DNA of 64,000 nt, taken from NCBI GenBank assembly GCA_963833505.1, contig CAWHYG010000006.1:62001-126000 (forward strand). Direction: 5' to 3'. Below the pieces are notes generated by a model that had not been told where the DNA came from, made no database searches, and worked only from the letters and a program-made list of their open reading frames with translations. Of the stretch, positions 27,375 through 35,385 are shown in pieces; the stretch's first letter is position 1, and the number at the start of each line of letters is the position of its first letter. The stretch is from CAWHYG01 sp963833505 (GTDB taxonomy: Bacteria > Eisenbacteria > RBG-16-71-46 > CAIMUX01). Position numbers and translations under genes: made by a program.

Positions 27375-29228
27375 TCAGTCCAGCACCCGTTCCAGATAGT
27401 CCGCCAGGATCGTGAACGTCCGGATCTTCTGATTGATGTCCGAGCTGCCGTGCCCCTCCTCCGCCAGCTCGACGTACTCGAAGTCGACCCCCTCCTTACG
27501 ACCGAGCTCGATCAGCCGGTCGCGGAAGATGCGGGCCTGCGACACGGGGCAGCGCGGATCGTTCACGCCGTGGACCATGAGAAGCTTCGCCCGGAGCTGA
27601 TCCGCGAACTCGATGGCGCTTCGGTCCCGCCAGAGGACCCGGTCCTTCTCGGGATCGCCCATCTGCTCCCGCAGGAAATAGCGGAAATGCTCCTTGCTCT
27701 CGTCCCACATCCGATGCAGGTCGCTGATCCCGACCCAGGCGATGGCCGCGCGCCAGAACTCGGGCTTCTTGGTGGCCGCGATGAAGGTCATGTAGCCGCC
27801 GTAGCTGCCGCCGAAAACCACGAGCTTCGAGCCGTCGACATAGGGAAGCGCGGCCAGATACTTCGCCGCGGCAACCACGTCCTCGAGATCGGCGCCGCCC
27901 CAGTCTTTGATCGCGGCGTCGCGGAACTCGACGCCGTAGCCGGTCGACCCGCGCACATTCGGCTCGATCACGACGAAGCCGCGATCGACCAGGAACTGCG
28001 CGAAGGGATCGAAGCCGCGGAACCACTGCCCGGTCGGCCCGCCGTGAACGTGCACGATGGCGGGGAGCTTCTCGCCGGCGGCGACGTCCTTGGGACGATA
28101 GAGGATTGCCGGGATCCGTTTGCCGTCGAAGGTCGGATAGTACACGTGGGACGCTTCCACGAAAACCTGTCGATCGATCGATCCGTACTCGGGCTCGAGA
28201 AGCGTTTCATGGGTGTCGGTCGCGAGGTCGTAGGCCACCAGGCCGGAACGGGTCGTGTCGGTGCTGTAGTTCACGAGGAGCTTGCGGTCCTGATCGAAGA
28301 ACGACGCGCCGATGGCGAACCCCTTCGGGAGTTTGAGCGCATGGGCGAGGCCCGATGCCACCTCATAGATCACCGGCATCACCGAAGACTCCCGGTTGCG
28401 AATGCAGGCGAGAAGCCTGCCGTCCTTGGAGAAGCGAAACGCGTGCTCTTCGACCCCCTCGGGCGAAAGCCAGCGGACGTCACCGGTCTCCAGGTCGAGC
28501 ACGCCGGCACGGTGCCCTCCGGAGGCGTCGCTCGTGACGGCGATGCGCCGGCTGTCAGGGTGCCAGCCGCCGAAGGTATCCTGCGATCCCCGGCGCACGC
28601 TCCAGACCTTCCGGAGCGCCTTTCCCTCCGGATCGATGATGTACCCGTCGCGGTTCTTCAGGTCGTCCGGATCCTCGTTGGTGATGAAGGCGATCTTCGT
28701 GCCGTCGTCCGACCATCCCGTCCCGATGGCAGGGAAACGCTGGCGCGTGAGCGGCAGGTAAGCGGAGCCGTCGCGCTTCACCTTCCAGAGATTGAGCTGG
28801 CCCGGGCGGTCGGGTGCCTCGGGCAGGCGCTTGTTCGTGTTGACGAGGAGCCATTGGTCGTCGGGGCTGAACTCGGCGACGTGCTCTTCGGCCCCCGGGT
28901 CGTTCGTGAGCTGGCGCACGGCGCCCGTCTCCACGTCGATGGCGTAGATATCGTGCTGCTCGTTCCCCCCCGTGTCCTTCCCGAAGACGATCTCGCGATC
29001 GTCGCGCGACCAGGCGAAGCCGGTGCGGAGCGCCCGAGGCATCTCCCCATGGCTGATCTGACGGACCGCCCGCGTCTTCAGGTCCATGACGTACAGCTCC
29101 ATGCGCCCGGTCTTGTCCCAGTAGAAGGCGACCCGGTCGCCTTTCCAGGAGACGTCCGGGAAGTAGAAGGAAGGCAGACGGCAAAGCTCTTCGAGGGGGA
29201 TGCGCGCTGCTCGGCGGCGGTTCGTCAT
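27375..29228 (-). CDS. S9 family (prolyl oligopeptidase-type) peptidase
   Basis: Serine peptidase with an N-terminal beta-propeller (about 1-340, TolB/WD-like blades such as FAWSRDDREIVFGKD and AEFSPDDQWLLVNT) and a C-terminal alpha/beta-hydrolase. The catalytic Ser475 lies in GGSYGGYM, the Asp in HGVNDPRCPV and His593 in EEGHGSS. HVHGGPTGQWF forms the oxyanion region. 617 residues without a signal peptide, resembling acylaminoacyl-peptidase (S9C) members. A GGGAG ribosome site precedes the ATG. It follows the lanthipeptide genes convergently and is unlikely to be their leader protease because the transporter already carries one. Confidence 0.93.
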   Translation of the reverse strand: MTNRRRAARIPLEELCRLPSFYFPDVSWKGDRVAFYWDKTGRMELYVMDLKTRAVRQISHGEMPRALRTGFAWSRDDREIVFGKDTGGNEQHDIYAIDVETGAVRQLTNDPGAEEHVAEFSPDDQWLLVNTNKRLPEAPDRPGQLNLWKVKRDGSAYLPLTRQRFPAIGTGWSDDGTKIAFITNEDPDDLKNRDGYIIDPEGKALRKVWSVRRGSQDTFGGWHPDSRRIAVTSDASGGHRAGVLDLETGDVRWLSPEGVEEHAFRFSKDGRLLACIRNRESSVMPVIYEVASGLAHALKLPKGFAIGASFFDQDRKLLVNYSTDTTRSGLVAYDLATDTHETLLEPEYGSIDRQVFVEASHVYYPTFDGKRIPAILYRPKDVAAGEKLPAIVHVHGGPTGQWFRGFDPFAQFLVDRGFVVIEPNVRGSTGYGVEFRDAAIKDWGGADLEDVVAAAKYLAALPYVDGSKLVVFGGSYGGYMTFIAATKKPEFWRAAIAWVGISDLHRMWDESKEHFRYFLREQMGDPEKDRVLWRDRSAIEFADQLRAKLLMVHGVNDPRCPVSQARIFRDRLIELGRKEGVDFEYVELAEEGHGSSDINQKIRTFTILADYLERVLD

Positions 29229-29355
29229 GGGTTTCTCCCTTCAGGTCTTTCTGGGTCGGGCTTCCGCGCGTCGCGGGTTCCGGTGGAACGAAGGTCGATG
29301 ATACACGTCACGTCAAGCGAGGTCGAGCCCCTGGAAACGGTTCCCGTCCGACCCC

Positions 29356-29444
29356 CAGATGCTGGCCAACGCGCCGAAGTACGTTGCGCGGCGGCCCGGG
29401 CTCTCACCGGGCGCGACTCAGATGCTGGCCAGCTCGCCGAAGTA
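29356..29444. repeat. short direct duplication of a gene end
   Basis: AGATGCTGGCCAACGCGCCG (from about 29358) recurs as AGATGCTGGCCAGCTCGCCG (from about 29420), both continuing AAGTAC. The second copy is the 3' end of the oxidoreductase gene including its stop; the first lies about 60 bases downstream in the spacer. Confidence 0.6.
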
Positions 29445-31049
29445 CTCGTTGTCCTCGGCGTAGCCTCCTTCGCCCTTCTCGATCGACCGGATGTCGTGCA
29501 CGAACTCGATCGCTTTGATCCACTTCACCATCTTGAAGCCGAGCTGGTTTTCAATCCGCAGCCTGAGGGGCGCCCCGTGGAGGCGGGACAGCGGCTGGTA
29601 GTTCATCTCCCAGGCCAAGAGGGTCTGCGGATGCCGGGCGGTTCGCAACGGAAGGCTATCGTAGTACCGGCCGCCGGGGAGCCCGGTCGTGAACTCGATC
29701 CCGTCACCGAAGGAATGGAAGACGACGGCATTCGCCCCGGGTTGCGGCCAGACCACTCTCATCAGCTCGGCCATCGGAAGCCCGCCCCACTGGGCGATGC
29801 CTGACCATCCCTGGATGCAGTGATGGAGCGTGATCTGGGATCTCATGCCCAGGGCCCGAAGCTCATCCAGCGAGAGCTGGACCGGATGATCCACCAGACC
29901 GTGGACCGTGAGCCGAAAGTCCCGGAAATCGCGGGCCGCCAGTGAGGTCCATTCCTCGGAAGTCGGCATCCGGCCGTTGACCCAGAAGTACGGGGAAATG
30001 TCCTCGCGCCGGAACTCCGCCTGCGGCGCGGGTCGATCGAGGAGGAACCGCATGACCGGGCTGACCACGGCTCCGGCGGCGTGCTGGACCGCCCGCGGGC
30101 GTCTCCAGGCGGTCCAGTTGGCCGAGGCGTTCAGGAGAACGACCAGGGCGATGATCGCCAGCCCCCAGTAAAGGCCGCCAGGATTGACACCGTCGGTTCC
30201 CAGGACGATGTGGTTCATGTTCCGGAGCAGTCCGGTGAGCGTCACCATGGACACGTGCATGATGATGAAGAGGACGAAGGAGGCCATGACCAGGAAGTGG
30301 ATCGATCGGCCGACCTGACGGTTGCCGGGCAGTCTGGGATACCACCGGAACCGAGCGGTCAGGGCCGGTGACATGGAGGGACCGGTGAGGATCGCCAGAG
30401 GTGCGAGAACGAAAACGACGACAAAGTACGCGAGCTGCTGGAGCGGGTTGCTGGAATAGAAGGTGTCGGGCTCCGGCGGCATGTGCAAGGTGGCGTAATG
30501 GACGAAGACGGCCCAGGCATCAGGGACGATCCTCCAGGACACGGGGACCAGGCGTTTCCACTGGCCCGTGGCGAAGAGAAGCACAATGAACGCCAGCCCG
30601 TTGCCCACCCAGATGAGGACGCTGAGGAAGTGCCAGTGCCGGGCCATCCCCACGGTGTGGCGCCGGCCGGGAAGCCCGATCCAGGGGGAGAGATAGCGCG
30701 AATCGTCTTTGGCTGTCCACAATCGGTCCCGGGGCACCTCGACCGGCGTCAGCCGCAGCCATTCCGTCCCCGGCGTGCAATGGACGTTTCCGTAGAGCCG
30801 GGGATGGTCCATCAGGATCTGGAGTCCGCTGCGGATGAGCAGGACGAGGAAGAGGAAGTTGATCCAGTGGGTCGCCCGGATCCAGGCGGGGAAGCCGTAG
30901 GGCTCCGCGGCCGTCTCCGGACTCGGTGTCGGCCACGGCGGAATCGGCGGCAGGCCGACCGTGCCCCACTGGATCCAGGCGGCGGCCAAGAGGAACAGGG
31001 GCGGCGAGAGGATGAGGACAAGCGCTTTCGGACGGAGGTGGAGGCTCAT
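29418..31049 (-). CDS. cytochrome b561-like membrane domain fused to a sulfite-oxidase-fold molybdopterin domain
   Basis: 543 residues from MSLHLRPKALVL. The N-terminal half (about 1-310) has around six membrane segments and His-rich b-type haem motifs (WIRATHWINFLFLVLLIRSG, MARHWHFLSVLIWVGNG, IHFLVMASFVLFIIMHVSM). The C-terminal half (about 345-540) is an oxidoreductase molybdopterin-binding domain: FRLTVHGLVDHPVQLSLDEL, ITLHHCIQGWSG with the expected Mo-ligand Cys411, and LRLRIENQLGFKMVKWIKAI. The pair corresponds to a MsrP/MsrQ-like or YedY-like electron path made as one protein. The substrate is unknown. The frame is open to 31313, but homology begins at 31049. Confidence 0.87.
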   Translation of the reverse strand: MSLHLRPKALVLILSPPLFLLAAAWIQWGTVGLPPIPPWPTPSPETAAEPYGFPAWIRATHWINFLFLVLLIRSGLQILMDHPRLYGNVHCTPGTEWLRLTPVEVPRDRLWTAKDDSRYLSPWIGLPGRRHTVGMARHWHFLSVLIWVGNGLAFIVLLFATGQWKRLVPVSWRIVPDAWAVFVHYATLHMPPEPDTFYSSNPLQQLAYFVVVFVLAPLAILTGPSMSPALTARFRWYPRLPGNRQVGRSIHFLVMASFVLFIIMHVSMVTLTGLLRNMNHIVLGTDGVNPGGLYWGLAIIALVVLLNASANWTAWRRPRAVQHAAGAVVSPVMRFLLDRPAPQAEFRREDISPYFWVNGRMPTSEEWTSLAARDFRDFRLTVHGLVDHPVQLSLDELRALGMRSQITLHHCIQGWSGIAQWGGLPMAELMRVVWPQPGANAVVFHSFGDGIEFTTGLPGGRYYDSLPLRTARHPQTLLAWEMNYQPLSRLHGAPLRLRIENQLGFKMVKWIKAIEFVHDIRSIEKGEGGYAEDNEYFGELASI

Positions 31050-31838
31050 ATTTCCAGCGATCGCATCGTGCGCCGAAGGGGCATCGACATTTCTACCTGG
31101 TCCCCACAGCAAATGTAGCACCTGAAGCCGGCGAGAGAAGACCCCACAGAAGGTTTGACAAATGGTCGCGCGAGCGCGGACTGATTTGTACAATCTCTTC
31201 AGCGGCTGGGATCCGGTGGCGCGCATGAAGGCGACCTTCGTGATCGACGCGATCGCGGTGGACATGTCCATTATCAAACCGAGCCGCGAGAGAGTCGTAC
31301 CGATCGGCGGCATCGCCCATGCCGGGCAGACACGCGTTCACGGTACGCTGGTCGACGGCAACGGAGCGGCGCGAATCGAGGCCGAAGCTTCTCCGGAGCC
31401 GAGCAGCGCCTCCGGATCCCACATGTCGCATCCGCCGACCCGAATCCGCGGGGAACCTCCCCCGCGGCCCGCGGTTGCATTCCTAGGCCCGACCGCACCG
31501 GGCTCCAGAGACCTGACCAGCCCACACTGACGATCGGGACCGGCAGCTTCTGGACGAGGGCCGGATCGTGTCCCACGAGGTCGTCGACACCGACAAGGGC
31601 ACTTATGACGCGGATACGGCCGGCCTGAGAACTGGAGACTCGATCCTTGCGTCCATGTTGTCGGACCCGTAGACTCGCTGGACGACATAGCGCGCCGCAT
31701 CACGAGGCCGGCCCGGCTCTGTTGCTGGGCTGCTTCTCCGGAACGGCGCGCCAGGATGTTCCAAGCCAAAGGCGGGAAACGGGGCGGTCCGCCGGCGGGA
31801 GCGGCCGAGCTCCCATCCAGCGGATCCGGGGGGAGGCA
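31050..31838. other. 789-bp divergent spacer
   Basis: It lies between the leftward oxidoreductase gene and the rightward ammonium transporter. Several frames stay open on both strands, but none has a ribosome site with recognisable protein character. A short plus-strand run ending in LLDEGRIVSHEVVDTDKG near 31545-31600 reads like coding sequence and may be a remnant of a lost gene. No convincing -35/-10 pair was found. Confidence 0.4.
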
Positions 31839-33008
31839 ATGGTACGCATCATCGGTATGGTCCTCTTGTGCTGCGCCGCGATCGGGGTCGGCTTCGCGCT
31901 CGCGCAGAGTCCGGAATCCTCGGCGAGCGGCATCAACCAGGTCGAGCAATACCACTTCTCCATCCATATCCTGGCGATGCTGCTGGTCGGATTCGGGTTC
32001 CTGATGGTCTTCGTGAAGAAGTACGGCTACGGAGCGACCACCGGGACCTACCTCGTGGTGGCGGCGTCCATTCCGCTGTATCTCGCGCTGCGCGCCTGGG
32101 GCGGGTTCTCCTCGACGCCGGTTTCCCCGAACTCGGCGCGGGCGATGCTCCTCGCGGAATTCGGGTGCGCGTCCGCCCTGATCGCGATGGGCGCGGTGCT
32201 GGGCCGGCTACGTCACTATCAGTACCTGTTGCTCGCCCTGTGCCTCATTCCGGCCTACATGCTCAACGAGAAGCTCGTGCTGGACGGTGGACTCGGGCTG
32301 ACCAAGGGCTTCGTCGATTCCGCCGGCTCGATCGTCATCCACGCCTTCGGCGCCTACTTCGGGCTGGGACTGGCGCTGTCGCTCACGAATCGGCGCCACC
32401 CCGAGACCGTGGTCGAAACCGACGAGACCTCGGATCGCTTCTCGATGCTCGGATCCATGGTGCTCTGGATCTTCTGGCCGAGCTTCTGCTGCGCTCTGGT
32501 TCCTGCCGCGCAGATGCCTCTAACCGCGATCAACACGGTCGTGGCGCTTTGCGGAGCGACGCTCAGCGCCTTCGTGGCCAGCAACATCCTTCGGCGGGGC
32601 AAGCTGGCCTTCGGTGACATCGCCAACGCCTCCCTGGCGGGCGGAGTCGCCATCGGCGCGACCTGCAACCGGGTCAGCCCGGGTGTGGCCTTCGCCATCG
32701 GGCTCCTTGCCGGCTCGATCTGCGTGATCGGCTACGCTGTCGTCCAGCCGCGGCTGGACCGCTCGCTTCGGATCGTCGACACCTGCGGCGTCCACAACCT
32801 GCACGGGATGCCCGGCCTCCTCGGCGGTCTGGTGGCCGCGGTCGCAATTCCCGGGATCGCGTTGGCCCAGCTCATCGGGATCGTGGCCACCGTCGTTCTG
32901 GCGTTGGCAACGGGCGGCGTCGCCGGGACCCTGATCCGCCTGACCGGACGCAAGGCCGAGGCCTATCAGGATCGCGGAGACTTCGTCGGAGTGGCGGAAG
33001 CGGAGTAG
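31839..33008 (+). CDS. Rh-type ammonium transporter
   Basis: 389-residue membrane channel of the Amt/Rh superfamily with about eleven hydrophobic segments. The motifs are of the Rhesus-protein branch rather than AmtB: IVIHAFGAYFGLGLAL carries the first pore His (168) and CGVHNLHGMPGLLGG the second (His319/His322), with DIANASLAGGVAIGATCN between. An N-terminal signal-like helix, MVRIIGMVLLCCAAIGVGFALA, precedes. The ATG at 31839 has a GGGGGGAGG site. No GlnK-type PII gene is next to it, unlike most amtB loci. A terminator-like hairpin follows 43 bases after the stop. Confidence 0.93.
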   Translation: MVRIIGMVLLCCAAIGVGFALAQSPESSASGINQVEQYHFSIHILAMLLVGFGFLMVFVKKYGYGATTGTYLVVAASIPLYLALRAWGGFSSTPVSPNSARAMLLAEFGCASALIAMGAVLGRLRHYQYLLLALCLIPAYMLNEKLVLDGGLGLTKGFVDSAGSIVIHAFGAYFGLGLALSLTNRRHPETVVETDETSDRFSMLGSMVLWIFWPSFCCALVPAAQMPLTAINTVVALCGATLSAFVASNILRRGKLAFGDIANASLAGGVAIGATCNRVSPGVAFAIGLLAGSICVIGYAVVQPRLDRSLRIVDTCGVHNLHGMPGLLGGLVAAVAIPGIALAQLIGIVATVVLALATGGVAGTLIRLTGRKAEAYQDRGDFVGVAEAE

Positions 33009-33050
33009 CCCGGCTCGCGTCGGCGCGGTCGCGAGAACCGACCAGACATT

Positions 33051-33085
33051 GAGGCCCCCGGGAGTCGGATCTCGGGGGCCTCTTC
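33051..33085. terminator. rho-independent-type terminator
   Basis: GAGGCCCCCG (33051-33060) pairs fully with CGGGGGCCTC (33073-33082) around a 12-base loop, followed by TT. It lies after the Rh transporter and before the convergent VOC gene, so it may serve both. Confidence 0.72.
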
Positions 33086-33208
33086 GCGCTCAGAAGGTTC
33101 GGGATCGGCAGCCGGGCCCCCACGCATTCCGGAGGCTCAGGATCACCGGCCGAATGCTCTGGCGCTGCGATCGCCGGGCTCCGAGAGATCGCCAGCGCCC
33201 CCGGCATC

Positions 33209-33682
33209 TCAGTCCTGTTCGTACTCCCGCTTCAGGCCGGCGATGTCGAGCTTGCCCATCTTCATCACCGCCTGCATGACCCGACTCGACCGAACCGGAT
33301 CGCGGTCCTGCAGGAATTCGCCCAGGACGGCCGGAACGACCTGCCAGGACAGGCCGTACTTGTCCTTGAGCCACCCGCACGGCCCCGGCTGCCCTTCGTG
33401 CGTCAGCTTCTCCCAGATTTCGTCGATCTCCCTCTGCGTGGAACATTTCACGGTGAAGGAGACCGCTTCCGTGAACTTGAACTGCGGGCCGCCGTTCAGG
33501 GCCATGAAGGGCATTCCGTTCAGCTCGAAGATCACGGTCAGGACCGTTCCCTTCGGCAACGGGCCGTGGTCGCCGTAGTGATTTATGCTGACGATTCTGG
33601 AGTTCGGGAAAACGGTGCAGTAGTGCTTCACCGCCTCTTCCGCGTTCTGGTCGAACCACAGGCAGGGCGTGATCTTGTCCAT
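33209..33682 (-). CDS. VOC-family (PhnB-like) protein
   Basis: 157-residue vicinal-oxygen-chelate fold protein of the PhnB/3-demethylubiquinone-methyltransferase-like group: ITPCLWFDQNAEEAVKHYCTVF, LNGMPFMALNGGPQFKFTEA, VSFTVKCSTQREIDEIWEKL and GPCGWLKDKYGLSWQVVP are all characteristic. AGAGGAG precedes the ATG at a good distance. These proteins often bind metal, but their substrates are largely unknown, and no operon partner points to one here. Confidence 0.9.
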   Translation of the reverse strand: MDKITPCLWFDQNAEEAVKHYCTVFPNSRIVSINHYGDHGPLPKGTVLTVIFELNGMPFMALNGGPQFKFTEAVSFTVKCSTQREIDEIWEKLTHEGQPGPCGWLKDKYGLSWQVVPAVLGEFLQDRDPVRSSRVMQAVMKMGKLDIAGLKREYEQD

Positions 33683-33851
33683 GGCTGATTTCTCCTCTTG
33701 TCACCTGGTGGACGGCGAATCGGTTCGAATTCGGAACCGGGACTCCTTGACTAGCGTCCATGCGACATTCGGAATCGGCAAGGTCATTCTGAAAGGCCCG
33801 CAGGGAAGGCGACGCTCCCCCACGGGCTTCGATACCGGGGCGGCGCCGGGG

Positions 33852-34496
33852 TCACTTCCGGAGCAGCTTCCAGGCGTGATTCCACGAGCCGGTGCGGATC
33901 CCATAGGTCACCCAGAGCATGCACATCGGCTCGAGCAGGCGCGCTCCTTCGATCCCGCCGACGTCGATCACCTCCCAGCCGAAATCGCGGAGGAGCCCGG
34001 TCACGGCTGTCTTGGCCGAGTCGTCATTGCCGCAGATCAGCATGTCGGGCGGCCCGCCGGGAAACTTCGGCTGGAACATGTGGGCGTGGCCGACCGTGTT
34101 GAAGGCCTTGACCACCCGGGCATCCGGAAGCCATCGCTGGATCTGCTCCCCGCCGGAATCAGTGTAACCGAGCGCCAGCCGCGGAGGCTGCCCCGGTGGG
34201 AACTGAAGCGGATTGGTGGCATCGATCACCGTCTTCCCCGCGAATCGCGCCGGGCTCGCGAGGCCGATGGCGTTCTCGGTGCCGGTCCAGGAAGTGGCCA
34301 TGATCGCGATCTCGCCGAAGTCCGCCGCTTCCGAAGGATGGCCCGCCGAAGCGCCCTTTCCGACTTCCGCGACCAGCGCCCGGATCTTCTCGCTTTCCGG
34401 CTCGCGGGTACCGAACTTGACTTCGTGGCCCAAGGAGACAAACCCCTTGGAGAGCGACCGGCCCACGTCTCCGGTGCCCAAAATTCCGATTCTCAC
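33852..34496 (-). CDS. NADP-dependent (F420-type) oxidoreductase
   Basis: 214 residues. The N-terminal NADP-binding Rossmann motif MRIGILGTGDVGRSLSKGF is followed by VKFGTREPES (the Arg favours NADP), AIMATSWTGTENAI, KTVIDATNPL and ARVVKAFNTVG, matching the NADPH-dependent F420 reductase/NAD-binding-2 group. The start is GTG with GGGAGGAG upstream. Whether the organism makes F420 cannot be judged here; many members of this family use other acceptors. Confidence 0.85.
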   Translation of the reverse strand: MRIGILGTGDVGRSLSKGFVSLGHEVKFGTREPESEKIRALVAEVGKGASAGHPSEAADFGEIAIMATSWTGTENAIGLASPARFAGKTVIDATNPLQFPPGQPPRLALGYTDSGGEQIQRWLPDARVVKAFNTVGHAHMFQPKFPGGPPDMLICGNDDSAKTAVTGLLRDFGWEVIDVGGIEGARLLEPMCMLWVTYGIRTGSWNHAWKLLRK

Positions 34497-34784
34497 GGGG
34501 ACTCCTCCCTCCTGGTCTGAACGTTCATTCCCGCCAACACCGGCTCTTCCGGGCCGGCGCCGGCGGGCGCGGCAGCAAGGACGCCGGCGTCGGCCGGACG
34601 GCAGCAGAAATGCGGGCTTTGGCCGGTCGTCGATCTCCTGCGCGGGACGCCATCGGAGCGCACCCTGGCTATTGGATGCAGAAAGGCGCAGGTCGGACGG
34701 CGCGCCGGATCGATTTCCGAGGTCGCAGGGGTGGGCCGGCGGATCCTGACCGCCGGCGAGCGCACGATGCTATGATCGATTCCG

Positions 34785-35182
34785 ATGGAGCGCGCAATCG
34801 GCCAGACGGGACGTCCCGCGCCTCCGAACCGGTCCTCCCGGCGATATGTCCTCTTCGCAGCCGCAGCCGCGGTGGCCGCCTGGTTCGCCGTCGCCGCGCT
34901 CCTTTCGATGGCGCCGGTCACCGATCAGGATCTTGGATTCCACATCGCCTGGGGCCGGATTCTCCAGCATGACTTCGTGGGCGCGCGATCCAGATGCGGG
35001 ACCTTCCCGAAGCGGAAGCCGCCTATCTCGATCTGTTCCGCAGCGAGGCGGGGTCGCTACGCGTGAGCCGGCATCGCGACGAGATCCTTCGCAACGCTCT
35101 GCTCATGCTTTCGCACGGGAGACAGGATTTCCGGGCCGCCCAGAACAGGCTCCGGGCGCCCGAGGAAACGCCGGTCAGGTAG
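34785..35182 (+). pseudogene. remnant of a membrane protein gene (N-terminal and C-terminal pieces in different frames)
   Basis: From ATG 34785, about 65 residues include one membrane helix (RRYVLFAAAAAVAAWFAVAA) and VTDQDLGFHIAWGRILQHDF, the start pattern of multi-helix glycosyltransferase-like membrane proteins. The frame then loses sense near 34985. The next frame, from 34994 to the stop at 35182, reads DLPEAEAAYLDLFRSEAG and on to QNRLRAPEE, like a soluble C-terminus. The hydrophobic middle that should lie between is absent, so an internal deletion is likely. The assignment is tentative. Confidence 0.4.
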
Positions 35183-35385
35183 ATGCACGCGCGATCCAAG
35201 CGCGGGACGAAGTTTTCGAGACACGGTCGCGGGGAGCAGGTTTTACGACGGACGCCCACAAAGTCGCACCGGGGAAAGACGTCTGCTACGCTCGGAAGTC
35301 AAGTGTGCGCTCGTCGGCGACGGCGAGCGTGAGGCCGAGCCTCGCAAGAACCATGGAAGCTCAGGATCAGGTCAGAGGGAAGCCC

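Noticed and set aside
26547..29804. A single plus-strand frame of 1085 codons beginning with the outer-membrane barrel
   Set aside because: Beyond about codon 220 it is antisense to a well-conserved S9 peptidase and has no protein character; the barrel's natural stop appears displaced by one base.
31154..31193. Promoter TTGACA ... TACAAT upstream of the oxidoreductase
   Set aside because: The spacing is about 28 bases, too long for sigma-70, and it faces away from the nearest recognisable start.
34846..35385. Upstream extension of the first hybrid kinase by 180 codons
   Set aside because: It reads Arg/Pro/Ser-rich noise over the membrane-protein remnant; the ATG at 35386 starts the recognisable membrane helices.
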